The notes under the pieces: model-generated | The model's input: only the letters and a program-made list of their open reading frames with translations | Databases searched by the model: none | Told to the model about the DNA's origin: nothing | Translations under genes and position numbers: made by a program | From: Oscheius tipulae | Lineage: Eukaryota > Nematoda > Chromadorea > Rhabditida > Rhabditidae | Length of the DNA stretch: 64,000 bases | Reading direction: 5' to 3' | NCBI GenBank assembly: GCA_037178975.1 | Contig: JASJZH010000004.1 | Location: forward strand, 3,720,001 to 3,784,000 | In this document: one piece after another, positions 11,586 to 24,247 of the stretch | Layout: each line of letters opens with the position of its first letter | Numbering within the stretch: position 1 is the first letter of the stretch

Positions 11586-13438
11586 TCATGACTGATGCTT
11601 GCGGCCAAAAATCTTGGACGTATTCGGGAGCGATCGTTTAATTTCTTTCAGACATTCTTCTGGATCCAAGTCCTCCAGCATCATTTTCGACGTCAGAGCA
11701 ATCGTTCCCTCGTCTGAAAGATGTGTTTATATGAACTGACATATCGTACCGATTTCGATTTGAAGTTGATTAGGATCCACACCACAAGTCTTCGAAATAA
11801 TCAATCCTTTACTGTATGTGAGCTCTTCAATTGCACTCTTGATTTCCGGCCAAAGCATATCCATGATCATTCCTGGAATTTATTTCTTTAATGAGGTGGC
11901 TATTGACAGTACCTCGCATCAGATCCTGCATAAAGAGTCCCCAATTTTTGGGGAAAGCACCCGACTCCATCGTGATATTTGTATCTATAAGCTGGACCAG
12001 TGTTCTGAATCCAATATTATTCCAGTTCTCATAGAAATTTACCTCAAAACTCCATCGTCAAAAGATGGACGTACTTCGGCTACTATTGTTAGCACGAAGG
12101 AGACGAAAACCGAGGTCTGATTCCGATTCGGATTAACAACTTGAAGATGGACGCGATCACGTCTGAACTCGTTGGTCAACCGTAGAAACAAAACTCACTT
12201 TTCGAGAACGAGGGAGTTGTTTGTGGCTGTGACTGAAGGCTGTCCTCGTGCGGCTACGTTGACTTGGAAGTAGCATTCTGTACATAGGGTTGATAGAAAC
12301 TCTCTGAAAATGTTTGGTAAGAAAAAAAACGGAAAATCCGACCTAGAATCGGGCGGAATAATTTCCGATGAGACGGGAATCTGCTCATTCATCCATTCGA
12401 ACTGCCAGTCAATTTGTGCGAGAAGGTTGTTCAGGATAGAATCTTCGAGCCAAATTGTCATCGTGTCTCTGTCGCTGAGTTCGATATTCAATGATGACAC
12501 GTTGTTTAGGAGAGTACGATCGGGAGAATCGGCCTGAAATATATCTTGATCATTGAACAAGAATTCATACAATTTGATCCCATTCGATTCTCGCCAGCAC
12601 CGTCAACTGCTCTTCTTCGAGTTTAATGGAACGTAGTTTGTAGAAAGCTGTTGCGTTCTGAGTAGACAGATAACGTTGAGCTTTTTCGGGAACCAGATCG
12701 TGTACGGGCAGTCGTCTGCAACGAAGTCACTGAAACAAGTATGGAATAAAAACTTACGTAATTTTGCTGTGGTGAATATTCTCCAGATATCGGGTCAAAA
12801 CAGAGCACAGAACAGTTTTCAGCGTCGGTTCCAGAAGAGATGCCAAAACGGATGCACTTCGATCAGCAAACCAATGGTCTTCAACAGCCGTAGCCAGAGA
12901 TGGATCAATCAATCGGCATTCTTTCAATCGAAGAGTTGATTGATCCACATTGACTTTCATCTCAGCTTTTGGCAGCTAAATAAATGTTATAAGAAGAAAA
13001 ATAACGACTAACCTGTATGGATAGATTCAGCACTTTGTCTCCGATTCCAAATGGCCAGAAAATCTCCGAAACGTGTGTGGAGCTGTCGAGAGTCAGTCTG
13101 AATTCGTGTAGAAACACAAACTGAAGTTTTTCTCACTTGTCAACAATGAGATGAACAGCATCTTGATGGAAATTGACGGAAAGGTTGCGATAATCGACCG
13201 TTTGAAAGACATCGAAAAGCGCTAGTGGTGGAAGGCCGGGGGCTTCTCGGGATTGTAAGAGCAGCTGAAAACAGTGCATACTAGAGAGAAGCAAAAAACT
13301 TACATCAATTTCTCTAGGCTCCTCGAAGGCTTTGGAGGCTGCATGCCGGAGAACTTGTGAAATGGCTCCATCGCCGAAAATGGCTCCCACATCTGAGGCT
13401 GAAACGACACAAAGAAGTGTCGCGAACACGACAATCAT
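11586..13438 (-). CDS. Secreted BPI/LBP-like (TULIP) lipid-binding protein, candidate
   Basis: The start at 13438 gives a signal peptide, MIVVFATLLCVVSA. An ATTTCAG acceptor lies 11 bases upstream. The predicted protein is about 480 residues with alternating hydrophobic strands and few motifs. The best family hint is the C-terminal part, MDMLWPEIKSAIEELTYSKG, followed by a strand and LQIEIDEGTIALTSKMML. This matches the pattern 'helix, GxPLP, strand, ...l.l..D' of the second BPI domain, but without the PLP. It is head-to-head with a clearer BPI-like gene and tail-to-tail (105 nt) with RabGGTA. If the assignment is right it binds lipids or lipopolysaccharide outside the cell. The family call is inference. 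Confidence 0.6.
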
Positions 13439-13808
13439 GCACGAAAAGCTCTGAAATAGGCTAGTTTGCAAATTCAACAAATGTACAACAAAAAGAAGAA
13501 AAAGATCTGGCAATAAAGACTGCGTTCTGCTTGCCAGCCTGACCTTGTTTTGAGGGGTGTCTTGCGGCAACTGTAAGTGGGCAATCGATGGAGACGATTT
13601 CATCAGTTTAAGGCGAAAATAGCTTGAGTGGGTAATGAGAAAGAGATTTTGTAAAGCAAATCAAAATGATTTACAGTTTTAAGGGAAAGTTTTCTTAACT
13701 GAAATGAAAGAAGGACAAGAAATTGAAAGACGGAAAGTAAGAGAGAAACGAGAAGAGTACGTGGGCGGGCGGACAGATTGTCCCTTCGGCGGTATCTCTC
13801 TGCGTTCA
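13439..13808. promoter_or_regulatory. Shared upstream region of two divergent secreted-protein genes
   Basis: 370 nt between the divergent starts at 13438 and 13809. An open frame runs upstream of 13809 in phase, but its product there (charged, RKVREKREEY) would bury the signal peptide, so I treat it as untranslated. Confidence 0.45.
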
Positions 13809-15991
13809 ATGCTAGGTGTCCTGTTCTTCATCCTTCCGTCTATTTCTTCCTCTTCCGACTTCCATCCTCTTTTGACTAGTCCGCCCGGTCTTCCAGGTGT
13901 CAAACTGATAGTCCACAATCGGGGTCTGGCTTACCTCAACCAGGTCAGTTCGGCCCAGTGGATCGCGATGTCCTTGGGCCTCTTCTAAGGTCGCGCTGCC
14001 TGGAAAGGGGAGACTGCGCCGAAAAACCGGTAACCAGTCCCCCGTGGGAGAAATTAGCCAGTTGCAATGTATCTATACAGATCTCCTCGAATGTACTGGC
14101 TTCCAATTTGCCCCGATTAGTCATTCCTGACGTACAGCAGAGACTAAACAACGACCAAGGAGTCATCAACATAAACAACATTCGTGTTTCAAGGTGGGGC
14201 TGTCATCTGATATCGTAAATGTCTCCTTGGGGCAGCTTTGAAACTGTCACATTTACGACTCGGTTGTTGCCGACGGACTCAAAAAAAAAAGAAACGCCAT
14301 GTTGCAGATTCCGCAGGGCGGAACAGCAACTTATAACCACATCCCCTCTCAACAGACTCTCATGGAAAATGAGGAACTTGGATCTCGGATTCATCGGGGA
14401 CCTCAGTGGGATGGTCAACATTGTAATTCCGTTCAATTTGACTGGCCAGGCTGAAATTTTGGCCGAGGGATTGACCTTCCATCTGGATAGTTCGGTGACT
14501 CATCTCTCCTGATCCAAATCACCCTCTTCCAGATAGAAAAATCAGTGAATGGATCTGGTCATGTGACTTCATTGTACTGTGTAACTACCATCAGAAATGT
14601 GCATGTAACTAATCACAATGGAGGGCTGTTCGGATTAGCTGTCGATGTGTTCAAGGTATGGGAATACTGTTCGTAAAAAATACTTTGATCAGGAAGGAGT
14701 ATCGAATAACGTCCGTCAGCTGTTGCAAGAACTCATTTGCAAAAAGGTTCGAAGTTATATCGACCTCGAACTCAATGCTAAACTCTCGGAAGCACAGACC
14801 AAGTGAGATTGTCAGTTTTGTATTATTCATTTTGTCAGATCTCCGTTAGCTGAAGCAGTGGAAACAAATGCTCTGCGATCCACGAAGCTTCCATCAGGTG
14901 TCTCTGTACTCTCCCTGTTCTCCCAAGAACTTGGTAAACACTTTTTTATCGACTTCAGGTATGTCGCGAGAAAAACAGTTAACAACTCTGGTTCAGATTA
15001 AAAGAAGATCCAAAATGCGGTGTGAACGACGTCGAGCTGTCCTCTGCGGGTGAGATATCTCCTCAAGGAACTGGAAACACTCCCTTTGGTCCCAGTACGA
15101 TGGTTTGGCCTGTGTCTCCAGTTCTCCAACAAGACGAGCCATCAATGATTTCCCTCCTTGTCTCTGACTTTCTGCCAAATTCTCTCTTCTATCATGCTTT
15201 CAAGTAAGTTCTTCTTCTCAAAGCTACTCCAAGTCTAGACAGGGCTACACTCGGCTCTTGCTCACAGCAGAAACACCGGGAGTTGCACCGTTTCTTCGAA
15301 CAACTTGTGACGGAGCGTTTTGCATAGCTGATCTTGTTCCTCAGTTGGGAGACACATATCCCAATTCATCGATCGAACTACTGCTGTCAGCCACAAGAGC
15401 ACCGGCTATTCTGTTTTCTGAGAAGAACGGGGGCACGATCTCGACATCTCTTGTTGGCACAGCCGTCGTCTATGCGGTGACTGGAAATGTCAACCGGAAA
15501 CAAGTGGCTGTGATCGATGTGGAAGTAGTTGCTGATGCTCAACTCAGTCTCATGGTATTGTTTTCACTCGTTTCTCAATATCTGGTTATTCAAGGATCAC
15601 ACAGTGAATGGAAATGTGCAACTGACCAAGTTCCTTCTGAAGAACAGACTTACTTCAACCACCATATCCGATGCCGATCTAGCCGATATCTCTCTTTTAG
15701 TCTCTCAACTACTCGAGAACATGATCAACGAGATGCTAAGCAACGGATTTCCGCTGCCTATACCCCACGGTTCGTTTAAAAATAGAGAGAAACTGATTGA
15801 CTTCAGTGCTAAAACTGAACAAGACCAGGATCAGTGTTCATGCTAGAAGATTGCTCATCAGAACGGATGTGCTTGTAGATGAGAGAACCGTCTCTCGACT
15901 GGCTGAGAAGACCATCTTTCGAAGTCCGATATTCGGTACGCCGAGGGATCCTCGACGAAATATTACTCAAATTATGCCATTGAACGGGTAA
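13809..15991 (+). CDS. Secreted BPI/LBP/CETP-family lipid-binding protein
   Basis: Signal peptide MLGVLFFILPSISSSS, then the BPI N-terminal pattern PGLPGVKLIVHNRGLAYLNQ and, after an intron of about 130 nt, LASNLPRLVIPDVQQ and NNDQGVININNIRVS. The middle matches the first BPI barrel (LSWKMRNLDLGFIGDLSGMV), and C-x-C-type pairs follow (SLYCVTTIRNVHV, LICKKVRSYID). The second domain has VADAQLSLM, LLENMINEMLSNGFPLPIPH and VLKLNKTRISVHARRLLIRT, the classic 'GFPLP...' ending of BPI/LBP/CETP. In nematodes the NRF-5 group belongs to this family. The role is extracellular lipid transport or lipopolysaccharide binding. Several exon joints early in the gene are by inference. It is divergent from a related gene on the left. 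Confidence 0.82.
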
Positions 15992-16202
15992 TCTGGATTA
16001 TGACCTAAATTATGAAAGCGCGATGGTGTCTGTGGACTCCGTTTCTTAGTTTATCTGTTTGTTTGTCCGTGGCCACGAAACGAAAGCAAAACAAAAAGCT
16101 GTAAATTTTTGTTTTGGTTGAATGTTGCCAACTAATTGAGTTGGGCAATAACTCAGAACAGGAATCCATGGATTCTTTGCCTACGGGAAGGACAATAAAA
16201 CA

Positions 16203-16276
16203 GAAGACAGTAGGACATATAAAGGAGACTAAAACAGAGAGACAGTAAGACAGAGCGACATAGAAACCGTAAGACA
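16203..16276. repeat. Short degenerate ACAGTAAGACA-type repeats
   Basis: In the 3' region between the BPI-like gene and the exchanger, the units AGACAGTAGGACAT, AGACAGTAAGACAG and ACCGTAAGACAT recur within about 75 bases. It is a weak, irregular tandem repeat of no evident function. Confidence 0.4.
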
Positions 16277-16310
16277 TGGAAATTCTCCTTTTATCATCTT
16301 TTTTTTCTGC

Positions 16311-19008
16311 CTAGAAATGCTTTTGTACTTTCAACCACCCACTCTTTCCTAAACGGAAGAAACAAAAAATGCAGGGGAAAATTAGATGACCAGTAAGCCG
16401 TCGGTAGACGGCGAAGCCGGTTGTTCTCTTATTAAAGCCTGAAAAGACCGGTAGATCGTTTTCACCAGTAGATATGTCACTAGTCTCACACCACAAAAGT
16501 CGGCTTCTTTCTGTCTTTAATGCCGCCAGTTGATTGTCTTCTACCATCTCGAGCCATTGGATTTGTCGAGAGTTCTTCGGTATGAGCCCGAAGATTGGCA
16601 TTGGAGCCCTGAAAAAAACAAGTTTTCTGATGAAAATTAAACTGACAGTATTGCTATGCATTTGCTTGATGTAGTCGTCGGGAATGTCGTCATCTTCCTC
16701 TGCGATTCCGGCCTCTCGTCCGACATTTATCTCTCTCAACTTTCTGTCCAACAAGTCGCTGAAGAGAGAGTACAGGTTTTCGATGTTCTGACCACTCTCC
16801 AGGAACTGAAGTCTTTTGTGTTTGAGTGAATAGAAATGACTCACTCGTGCCAGTTGTCTCTCTCGTGGCGTGACCGTCTTTTGGTTGTCACCCAAAGGCG
16901 ACTCTTTGTCGAAAGCCACATTGTCGTATTCGCTCTTTGTGGGACTGAATGATATCGTTGGTCTGAACAGTTTGAGTGTCTACTACTTCAGAGTGCTTAC
17001 ACTTTCAGGTGGGCTACCTTCTTGGGCACAGGTTTCTTCTGTTCTCTTGTCATGCTCAAGGCATCTTCGAGAGTAATTTTGGCGTATGCTCGAACAATTG
17101 TTGATGCATCAAAGTCCTTCTTTTCCTCATTCCGAAGCAAAACTGGTCGGAGGATTTTGGCATTGAATCTCTCGAAACTGTCTCTGAAGGAGTAGGCTCC
17201 TTGCTGACCAGCAATGTCTTCCAATCCACTCATCATGTAGTCGAGATACTTGTTGTAGACACTTTCTGTCATAGTTGGGGGTCGATGCTCTTTCGTTTCC
17301 ACATTCAGATATTTTACCAGAGGACGGATGGTGACTCCCTATACATATCATTACTAACTGGCTAGGAATGGACAACCTGGAGGAATACTGTGAAGAAAAT
17401 AACCACGATGGTGGTTGTGACAAACATGTCTTTAGCTGCAATAGATCCCGGCATGGAGACAGCCAAACCGAAAGCAATGGCTCCACGAAGACCGCCGTAG
17501 GACAGAACGAACTGATCCACTTTGGTGAACTTTTTGTGACGGAATTTGTTCAGTATCCAGCACTGGACTAGGACTCCTACGAGAAGAACACATACCTATA
17601 TCAAAAGGGGCAACTGACCGACAGTTCTCCAAATGAGGCAGAAGATGAGAGTCGAGAAGACAAACCAGGTGTCCCAATAATGGTGTGAGCTGATGGTGGA
17701 CAGACCGAGGAACCTAGCGAAACTAGTAACAAATAATCTTTGACTTACATGAAAATGACAGTTTCAGAGGATTGTGCAAGCATTTTTGTGAAATATTTGA
17801 CCGAATGAGCAGCGGCTGTACTGATGTTCCCTTTCACGTACTGCTTCATGGCCATTCCACATACAGCGATTCTAAAAATACTTTTGAACTGACAACATAG
17901 TCAATATCACGCTATGATAGATGACAATGATGTCATTTCGGCTGTCAAATAGGCCATGTAGGGCAGGATAAATATGAAGACTGGGGCCAAGATCTTGACG
18001 GAAGTTGTGTATTTTGTTACCAGAGCCGTGGCGAAGGCAAAAAGAAGACCAATAGCCAATCCCCCAATGGCTACGACAAAGAAGGAAAGACAGCCGAGTC
18101 CATAATCCACAGGCCGAAGGTTCTCGGCTCCGATCAGAGTGAAACTTTTGAACATGTGGTAGAGAACCTAGCAATTGAGCTACATACAGGTAATTGTACT
18201 TACGACAGTCACTCCGTCGTTAAAAAGAGCTTCTCCGAATACGTTGACGAACAGGAATTCGTTCACGTTGATCTCTTCGAAAACGGCAATCACTGCTACC
18301 TAAGCCAATTTTTACAGAGATTACAGGAAACTAACGGGATCAACAGCCGAGATCAGAGCACTGAAGACGAAAATCTCGAAAATAGAAAAATCTGTAGTGA
18401 AGAGATTGAAGCTTGATAGTAGGAGAAGAGAACCGCCTGAGACTTGTGACTGAACTGTAGAAAAAGGAGATACCAATAGCCATAGTGTTCCAGATTGTTC
18501 CCACGATTGAAAACAAGAGAACCGAGTCAAGATTCTCGAAAAGAGCTCTGTTGGGCATGAAGTAGCCGGCATCGAAAATGATCGGTGGTAGGAGATAGAG
18601 GAAGAACGCATGAGAGTCCAACGAGAAGTCGACATTCGAGCCGGACTGTCTCAAAAGTGCACCGAGAATCTGCAAAGTGACTGTATTGAAATGAGAGACG
18701 CCCTACCAATCCGATAACAATGAGTAGAGACGAATCGGGTAGAACATTCGAAATGGGCTTCATCGCATTGAAAACTGAGCTCTTGTCTTTGCCGATACGT
18801 TATAAACTTACTCATTTTTGCAAGGGCCGCAACAAGTAGCCAAAGGGAGATCATGTACGGAGTTTCAATGGACTCCCAATGAAAACTTGCTACCTAATAG
18901 TAATACTTTCTATTTACTCGTCAAAGCTACCTGTATTCCTGGAAGAGTATCATTGTCTTCCGATGCTTTCACGACTGCTGCCGAGAGCAGAAGCAGTGAC
19001 CAGGACAT
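16311..19008 (-). CDS. Na+/H+ exchanger (SLC9A/NHX family)
   Basis: Membrane antiporter exchanging Na+ (or K+) for H+. The signal-like start [15 protein letters not shown] at 19008 lies directly after TTTCCAG. Transmembrane motifs in order are [20 protein letters not shown], the amiloride-site-like [38 protein letters not shown], the functional ND pair in [35 protein letters not shown], and [21 protein letters not shown] long cytoplasmic regulatory tail ([38 protein letters not shown]) ends [11 protein letters not shown]. The last intron (42 nt, multiple of three) could be retained without breaking the frame. Which nhx paralogue it is cannot be told; the layout suits the plasma-membrane NHE group. 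Confidence 0.9.
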
Positions 19009-20135
19009 CTGGAAAGAAGGTCAACAGGCTATAGTTCAGACTGTGGGCGGTAGAGAGATACTGGTCAATGGGGCATGGAGGAGGGAAGCACGAGCGGAAA
19101 ACACGTGTCGAGGATTTGCATCTATTACTTTTAACCAGTACTCTATGCATGTTGAGATCAAGGAAAAGCAGTAGAGGTCTGGTCTTAACAGCCTTACACT
19201 GTCTCGTACAAGCAAGGTCTTAGTCCAAAGTCTACTTACAGTAGAAATCAAGCGCATTTTTCCAAAAGAACAAAGTGGAGAATTTGAAAACGAGGAAATC
19301 GATAGACTGCATGGAGGATAAATTCGGTACAGGTTTATGCTGATGAGCGAGAGTCTGTTCCAATAACAGTTGGTAAAAGGACAACTACAAACTGGTTGTG
19401 ATGGAAAAGACGAGAAGGAGAGCGGGATAAAGAGTGCGGACTGATACAGGAAAGGCAAGGAATTCCCATGGGCAGAACACGTTTTGTGGTCGCGTGTCTA
19501 CAGGTCATCTCGATCCATTTCGGGATGACGAGAATTGGAAATGGATCAGTGGAAAGACAGCAGTAATGACAAATTCCGAAGCAAACATGATGTTGCCATG
19601 TGTTTTCTTCGGAGAGGCTGTCACACTCTTTCGAACTATTTGTGAAGTCTTCTTGTTCGATCGAAGACATTGTGGAAAAGACAAAATCATGACTGTGAGC
19701 AGAGGTCAAGGGAAACTGTGAAGAGTACCAGCTTACACAATGCTACATTGAATTCCATCCACCGTCCTTTGAATGAGGTTTAGTCTGTAGTTGTTGATTT
19801 ACCGAGTTATCCAGTTGGAAGAGTCTGTCGTCCCCTCGAAACGGGTGAACCACACTTTGTGTCCCTTATTTTGGACGGTTTTTCTTTCTGGTACGCAAAA
19901 GTTCGTTTTACAAAAAATACGAGGTTGCGTATGAGTTTGAATTCTTCCACTTATTGTAACCTCAACCCTTCCGCCTGTCTTTTCTTTTCCAATATTCTTT
20001 TACCTTTTTCTGTCGGTGTGTGAATAGACTGAAAGTGCATGTGCTCGAAAAATAGTGATGCGCAAACAGGCGCATTCAGCATAGGCTCATTGTATATTTT
20101 TTCTTTTCACATATCTATTTAAACATTTTTTCAGT
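19009..20135. other. Intergenic region upstream of NHX (minus) and dars-2 (plus)
   Basis: 1.1 kb between divergent starts. Open frames here are short, lack splice-consistent extension and show no family signal. Upstream non-coding exons of either gene may lie here. I see no RNA gene. Confidence 0.4.
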
Positions 20136-22401
20136 ATGATCAGCTCAGCAATATTCAAAAATGTATACAGATCCCTTCGCCCGACAAGCAGTCTTGCAGG
20201 TCTTCGTACCCATAATTGTGGTGAGCTCAGGCTGAAAAATAAAGGTATGTGACGTTTTGTCCAGTAACAAAGCACTTTTAAGGCGAAGAAGTATGTATTA
20301 TGGGCTGGCTGGCATATAAACGGATGGATAGGTTTCTTATTTTGAGAGATAGACACGGCTATGTGCAGGTAATATTTGGTTATGGCTGTAAACATCAGTA
20401 TTTTCCAGGTAAAATTCGATCCAATGTCAAAAATAGCCGAAATCGCAAAAAATCTGACATATGAATCCGTGCTGAAAGTAAAAGGGTGTGTAAAAAGTCG
20501 AGGAAGCAATGTGAACAAGAAGATGGCGACAGGAGAAATCGAGGTACGTGCAATTCATTACTCGTATTTGTTTGTTCAGATTGATATTGCAGAGCTCTCG
20601 GTCTTGAATCTTTGTGACGCAAATCTTCCCTTTGATCCGAATGGAAATGCGTCAGAAAAGATCCGTTTAAAGCACCGATATCTCGACATCCGAGGCGAAC
20701 GGCTTCACAAGTTTCTTTCACTCTAATTTGTATTCAATTCACTTTTAGCAACCTTCGTCTTCGATCAAAAACAGAACGAGCCATGTCCAGATTCCTGGAG
20801 GATGAGTATAATTTCGAAAAAGTCGAAACTCCTACTCTCTTTCGACGTACTCCAGGAGGCGCTGCCGAATTTCTAGTTCCTTGTGGAGCTCCCAACATAG
20901 TAACGTTCCCTCTCTCTTTAAAGTTATGATGCTGTTCAGGGAACATGTTATTCATTACCGCAAAGTCCGCAACAACATAAGCAACTGATGATGGTTGGCG
21001 GATGGGATCGCTATTATCAAATTGCTCGCTGTTATCGAGACGAAGGATCGAAAGGTGATCGACAACCCGAGTTTACTCAGGTTGATATGGAAATGTCCTT
21101 TACAAGTCAAGAAGAAATACTTCACGTTCTCGAGGGGATGATAATCGCTGGCTGGCCCGAGCACCTAGTACGAATTTCTGTAATTCTTTTCATATTTTCA
21201 GTCTGATATCAAACCAACAGCTCCTTTTCCTCGGTTGAAATACAATGACGCGATAAGATTGTATGGAATAGACAAGCCGGACATGAGGATTCCCTGGACT
21301 ATCCAAGATGCTACTAGTCTATTAGGTTTGTTTTGTTTCACTACAGACAAAGAGTTTTCAGAAGAAGGGATCAAAGCAAAAAATGCCGGAAACGACTGGT
21401 GTGCTCGACTGATCGTCTGTAAAGGGCAGGCATCGTTCATTTTCAGCTCTCTGAAAAAAGAATGGAAACGATTAATTCAAATGAATGCGAATAATGCAGT
21501 GGGTGTGCTATCTGTTTTTTTATAGACGTTTCAGCCATTCGATGTCCATACGTCTCAAAAGAAGCAATGGTTCAAAAACATTCAAAACTCGGAGCTGTGT
21601 CAAAAATACGATGTCGAAAAAGACGATGCTGTCGTATTCTGCTGGGGAGAACAAGAACGAGTTCAATGGACGCTGGGACAACTTCGAAATCTTGTTGCGG
21701 AAGCTGGCAATCTGAGAAAACAACGATCTGTTTGTGTTTTTATCTATAGCCTGTATTGTCTGAATTCAGATAGCTTGTCATTGGATCGTCGATTTCCCGT
21801 TGTTTTCTCGAGAAAATGGGCATCTGGTTAGCACGCATCATCCCTTCACAGCTCCCATTGACGAACATAAATGCCTTCTAGACTATCCTGAACAAAGACT
21901 CCACATTACTGGTAGTTATGTGCAGTTTCTGATCAAGATTTCCTTCAGGACAACATTACGATTTGGTGATTAATGGCGTAGAAATGGGCGGAGGGTCTAT
22001 TCGAATTCATAACCATGAAGAACAACGGAAGGTGCTCCTACTTCTGAACGAGGACAGCAGTGAAATGGTTTGAATTTTACCTGGCATCAACTATTTCTAC
22101 GTACAGAATCATCTTATAAGTGCATTGGCCTATGGAGCACCGCCTCATGGAGGATTTGCATTAGGTTTGGACAGATTCGTCGCTTTGCTAGCTGGCGATG
22201 GTGATCCTTCAGTGCCTGTGAGAGATGTAAGACTCAATTTTGTTCAATTACGCAACGTTCCAGGTCATTGCATTCCCGAAAACAAAAGAAGGACGTGACC
22301 TCATGTGTGGTGCACCCGTACCGCCATCAGAAGAGCTCCTAGCACGGTACGGGTTCGCTTTTCGGAAAACTGAGGACAGGAAACAAGTGGCAAGCGGTTA
22401 G
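20136..22401 (+). CDS. dars-2: Mitochondrial aspartyl-tRNA synthetase
   Basis: Bacterial-type class II AspRS for mitochondria. The start at 20136, one base after ATTTTTTCAG, gives [20 protein letters not shown], a basic amphipathic mitochondrial targeting region. Then come the OB-fold anticodon domain ([33 protein letters not shown]), KHRYLDIRG, motif 2 around [19 protein letters not shown] and TQVDMEMSF, a GAD-like insert ([17 protein letters not shown]), and motif 3 [20 protein letters not shown]. The C-terminus is [17 protein letters not shown]. Exons are split by many introns of about 40 nt. It is the first gene of a tight plus-strand run with p47 and NDUFA12; the gap to p47 is 284 nt. 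Confidence 0.93.
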
Positions 22402-22685
22402 ACATGTGCTTGTTCTAGGTATTGTTAATTTTTTTGTTGCTGTTGTTAAAATGAAGTAGTATGTATTTTGTTATCTGTATAATCCTCTTGCTAGTCGTTG
22501 ATTTCGTGCTGTTTATTTCGATTATATTCTTGGATGCTTTTGTTCATTTTTGTGCCGGTTACTGCGCTCCGCCGCTAGTTGGATCCTTTAATCGCAGTTG
22601 TCATGCTTCGCGTTATTTTGTGTCTTACTTTTTCGTATGCTCATGCTAATATTTTCAGTTTTCTACGCTTGCTAAACCCAAAGTT
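22402..22685 (+). other. Intercistronic gap dars-2 to p47
   Basis: 284 nt of T-rich sequence ending in an ATTTTCAG acceptor at 22651-22658, 27 bases before the p47 start. It is consistent with 3' end formation and trans-splicing inside an operon. No gene is visible. Confidence 0.5.
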
Positions 22686-24082
22686 ATGAGCAGAAAGTAA
22701 GTTTCTTCCCTTATCAATTTATTTCTATTTCCAGCATTCGTACCTTGGGAGACGTTGGTGGAAACGATTCTCATGACAGTGGCGAAGATTCTGATGGAGG
22801 AGATAGACGTCAAGAATTCTACGTTGGTGGAAGTGAGCAGAGGTATGTTTAACTGATTTCTTACGCTACAAAAAGTAGTTTTTCAGTGGCCAGCAAGTCC
22901 TCGGCCCTGAGACTGGTCGTCGCGATTTCCGGGAATCAGTTTTCAATGCTGCTAGGGAAGCCGGTGCCGAGGAGTATCGTGTAGAAGACGATGAGGCAGA
23001 GGTTGATCGTAATTATGCTTTGTTACTTGTAAGTTTTTCCAGTCTTCGCAATTTGGTGGCGGTATGGGCATCCGTCTCGGCCGAACTAACAACGACCACG
23101 TGCTTCCAACTCCTGTTCCTCAGGTATCTACCATCTTTTTTCAAAAAATCTATTATCTTCTCAGAGAGCGCAGCCGGTTATTATCCACTTGTACTTCTGG
23201 GAAAATGGATTCTCGTTGAATGATGGCCCCCTTCGTAACCCCAGCAATAGCGCTGATAGAGACTTCATCGCTGATGTCATGCGAGGGTATACAAACACTT
23301 ACGATCCGTTATAGCAATCTTTCAGTCGTATTCCTCAGGAGCTTGTGGCTGCCCATCCTGGGGTAGAGATTGATGTTCGTCTCGAGCGCAAGGACGAACC
23401 TTATGTTCCTCCTAAATCAAAACCTTTCGAGGTACGTTTTTCTTAAGTTAAAAAGTACTTGCAAATACTCAATCAAGGTGTATGGCTCTTGTTCCCCATG
23501 GCACATTAATTGTCCGGTGTCTTGGTTTTATAGTAGCCTATAGAAGTGTTAGATAAAGGGCTCAATAACCGGAAATGTTTAGGAATTGACTGATTGGGAT
23601 CTAAACAACATTTTCAGGGAACTGGAGCTCGTCTTGGAGGAGTCGTTCCGAATGTCGTGTCGAATTCTGCTCCAGCTGTTCCTTCATCTTCCCAACAGCC
23701 CAATGGTACTATATCTTTAAGAATTTGTGATTATCATAAATCTTTCAGAGTTGGAGGATAATTTGGCCAAAGCACAGTCGGATGTCCAGCTGGATCCTAA
23801 TACTCCAAAGACGAAGCTGCAGATTCGTCTCCAGGATGGAACCCGTCTCGTCGGAGAATTCAACAGTACGCATACTATCGCTTCCGTCCGCAATTTTGCC
23901 GTGACTGCTCGTCCTCAGTTGGCTTTCCAGGAGTTCCAGTTGATGACTACCTATCCGCCCAAGGTTTGTTCTTCCCCTCATTTATAATCTTTTTCTTGGT
24001 TAAGGTCATTGACGATGAGACTTCTTCCCTTTCTGATGCTGGTCTTCTTTCCGCCGTTATCGCCATCAAGCCGGTTTCTTGA
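22686..24082 (+). CDS. ubxn-2: p97/CDC-48 cofactor p47 (UBXN-2/NSFL1C)
   Basis: Adaptor of the AAA ATPase p97 in membrane fusion and protein extraction. The start MSR is split by the first intron. An acidic linker with FYVGGSEQSGQQVLGP (p97-binding SHP-like motif) leads to FGGGMGIRLG and a SEP domain (PVIIHLYFWENGFSLNDGPL, FIADVMRGRIPQEL, VEIDVRLERKDE). A C-terminal UBX domain follows (TKLQIRLQDGTRLVGEFN, FQLMTTYPPKVIDDE, GLLSAVIAIKPVS). The usual N-terminal UBA domain of human p47 is absent, as in worm members. One exon joint needs a GTTGAT donor at about 23001. Its immediate neighbour is NDUFA12, as in C. elegans Y94H6A by my recollection, so the pair is probably an ancestral operon. Confidence 0.92.
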
Positions 24083-24247
24083 ATGCGTGTACCTTATTCA
24101 TTCACAGCCCACCATTTTCCTTTTCTCGGTTCCCATTGCTCGGTGCATGAAGTGACTTTGAGCTGTTTTCATTTCTGCTTTGTTGTTGAGACATCTTGTA
24201 TCTTTCAATGTGTTTTGATTCGGAATTACGTCGTTGTTTCTTTGCAG

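Noticed and set aside
13704-13988. Longer in-frame start for the plus-strand BPI-like protein
   Set aside because: It would place a highly charged stretch before a clear signal peptide, so the ATG at 13809 was preferred.
16005-16277. Minus-strand 90-codon frame in the NHX 3' flank
   Set aside because: It arises from low-complexity GACAGTAAGACA-like repeats; no family or splice support.
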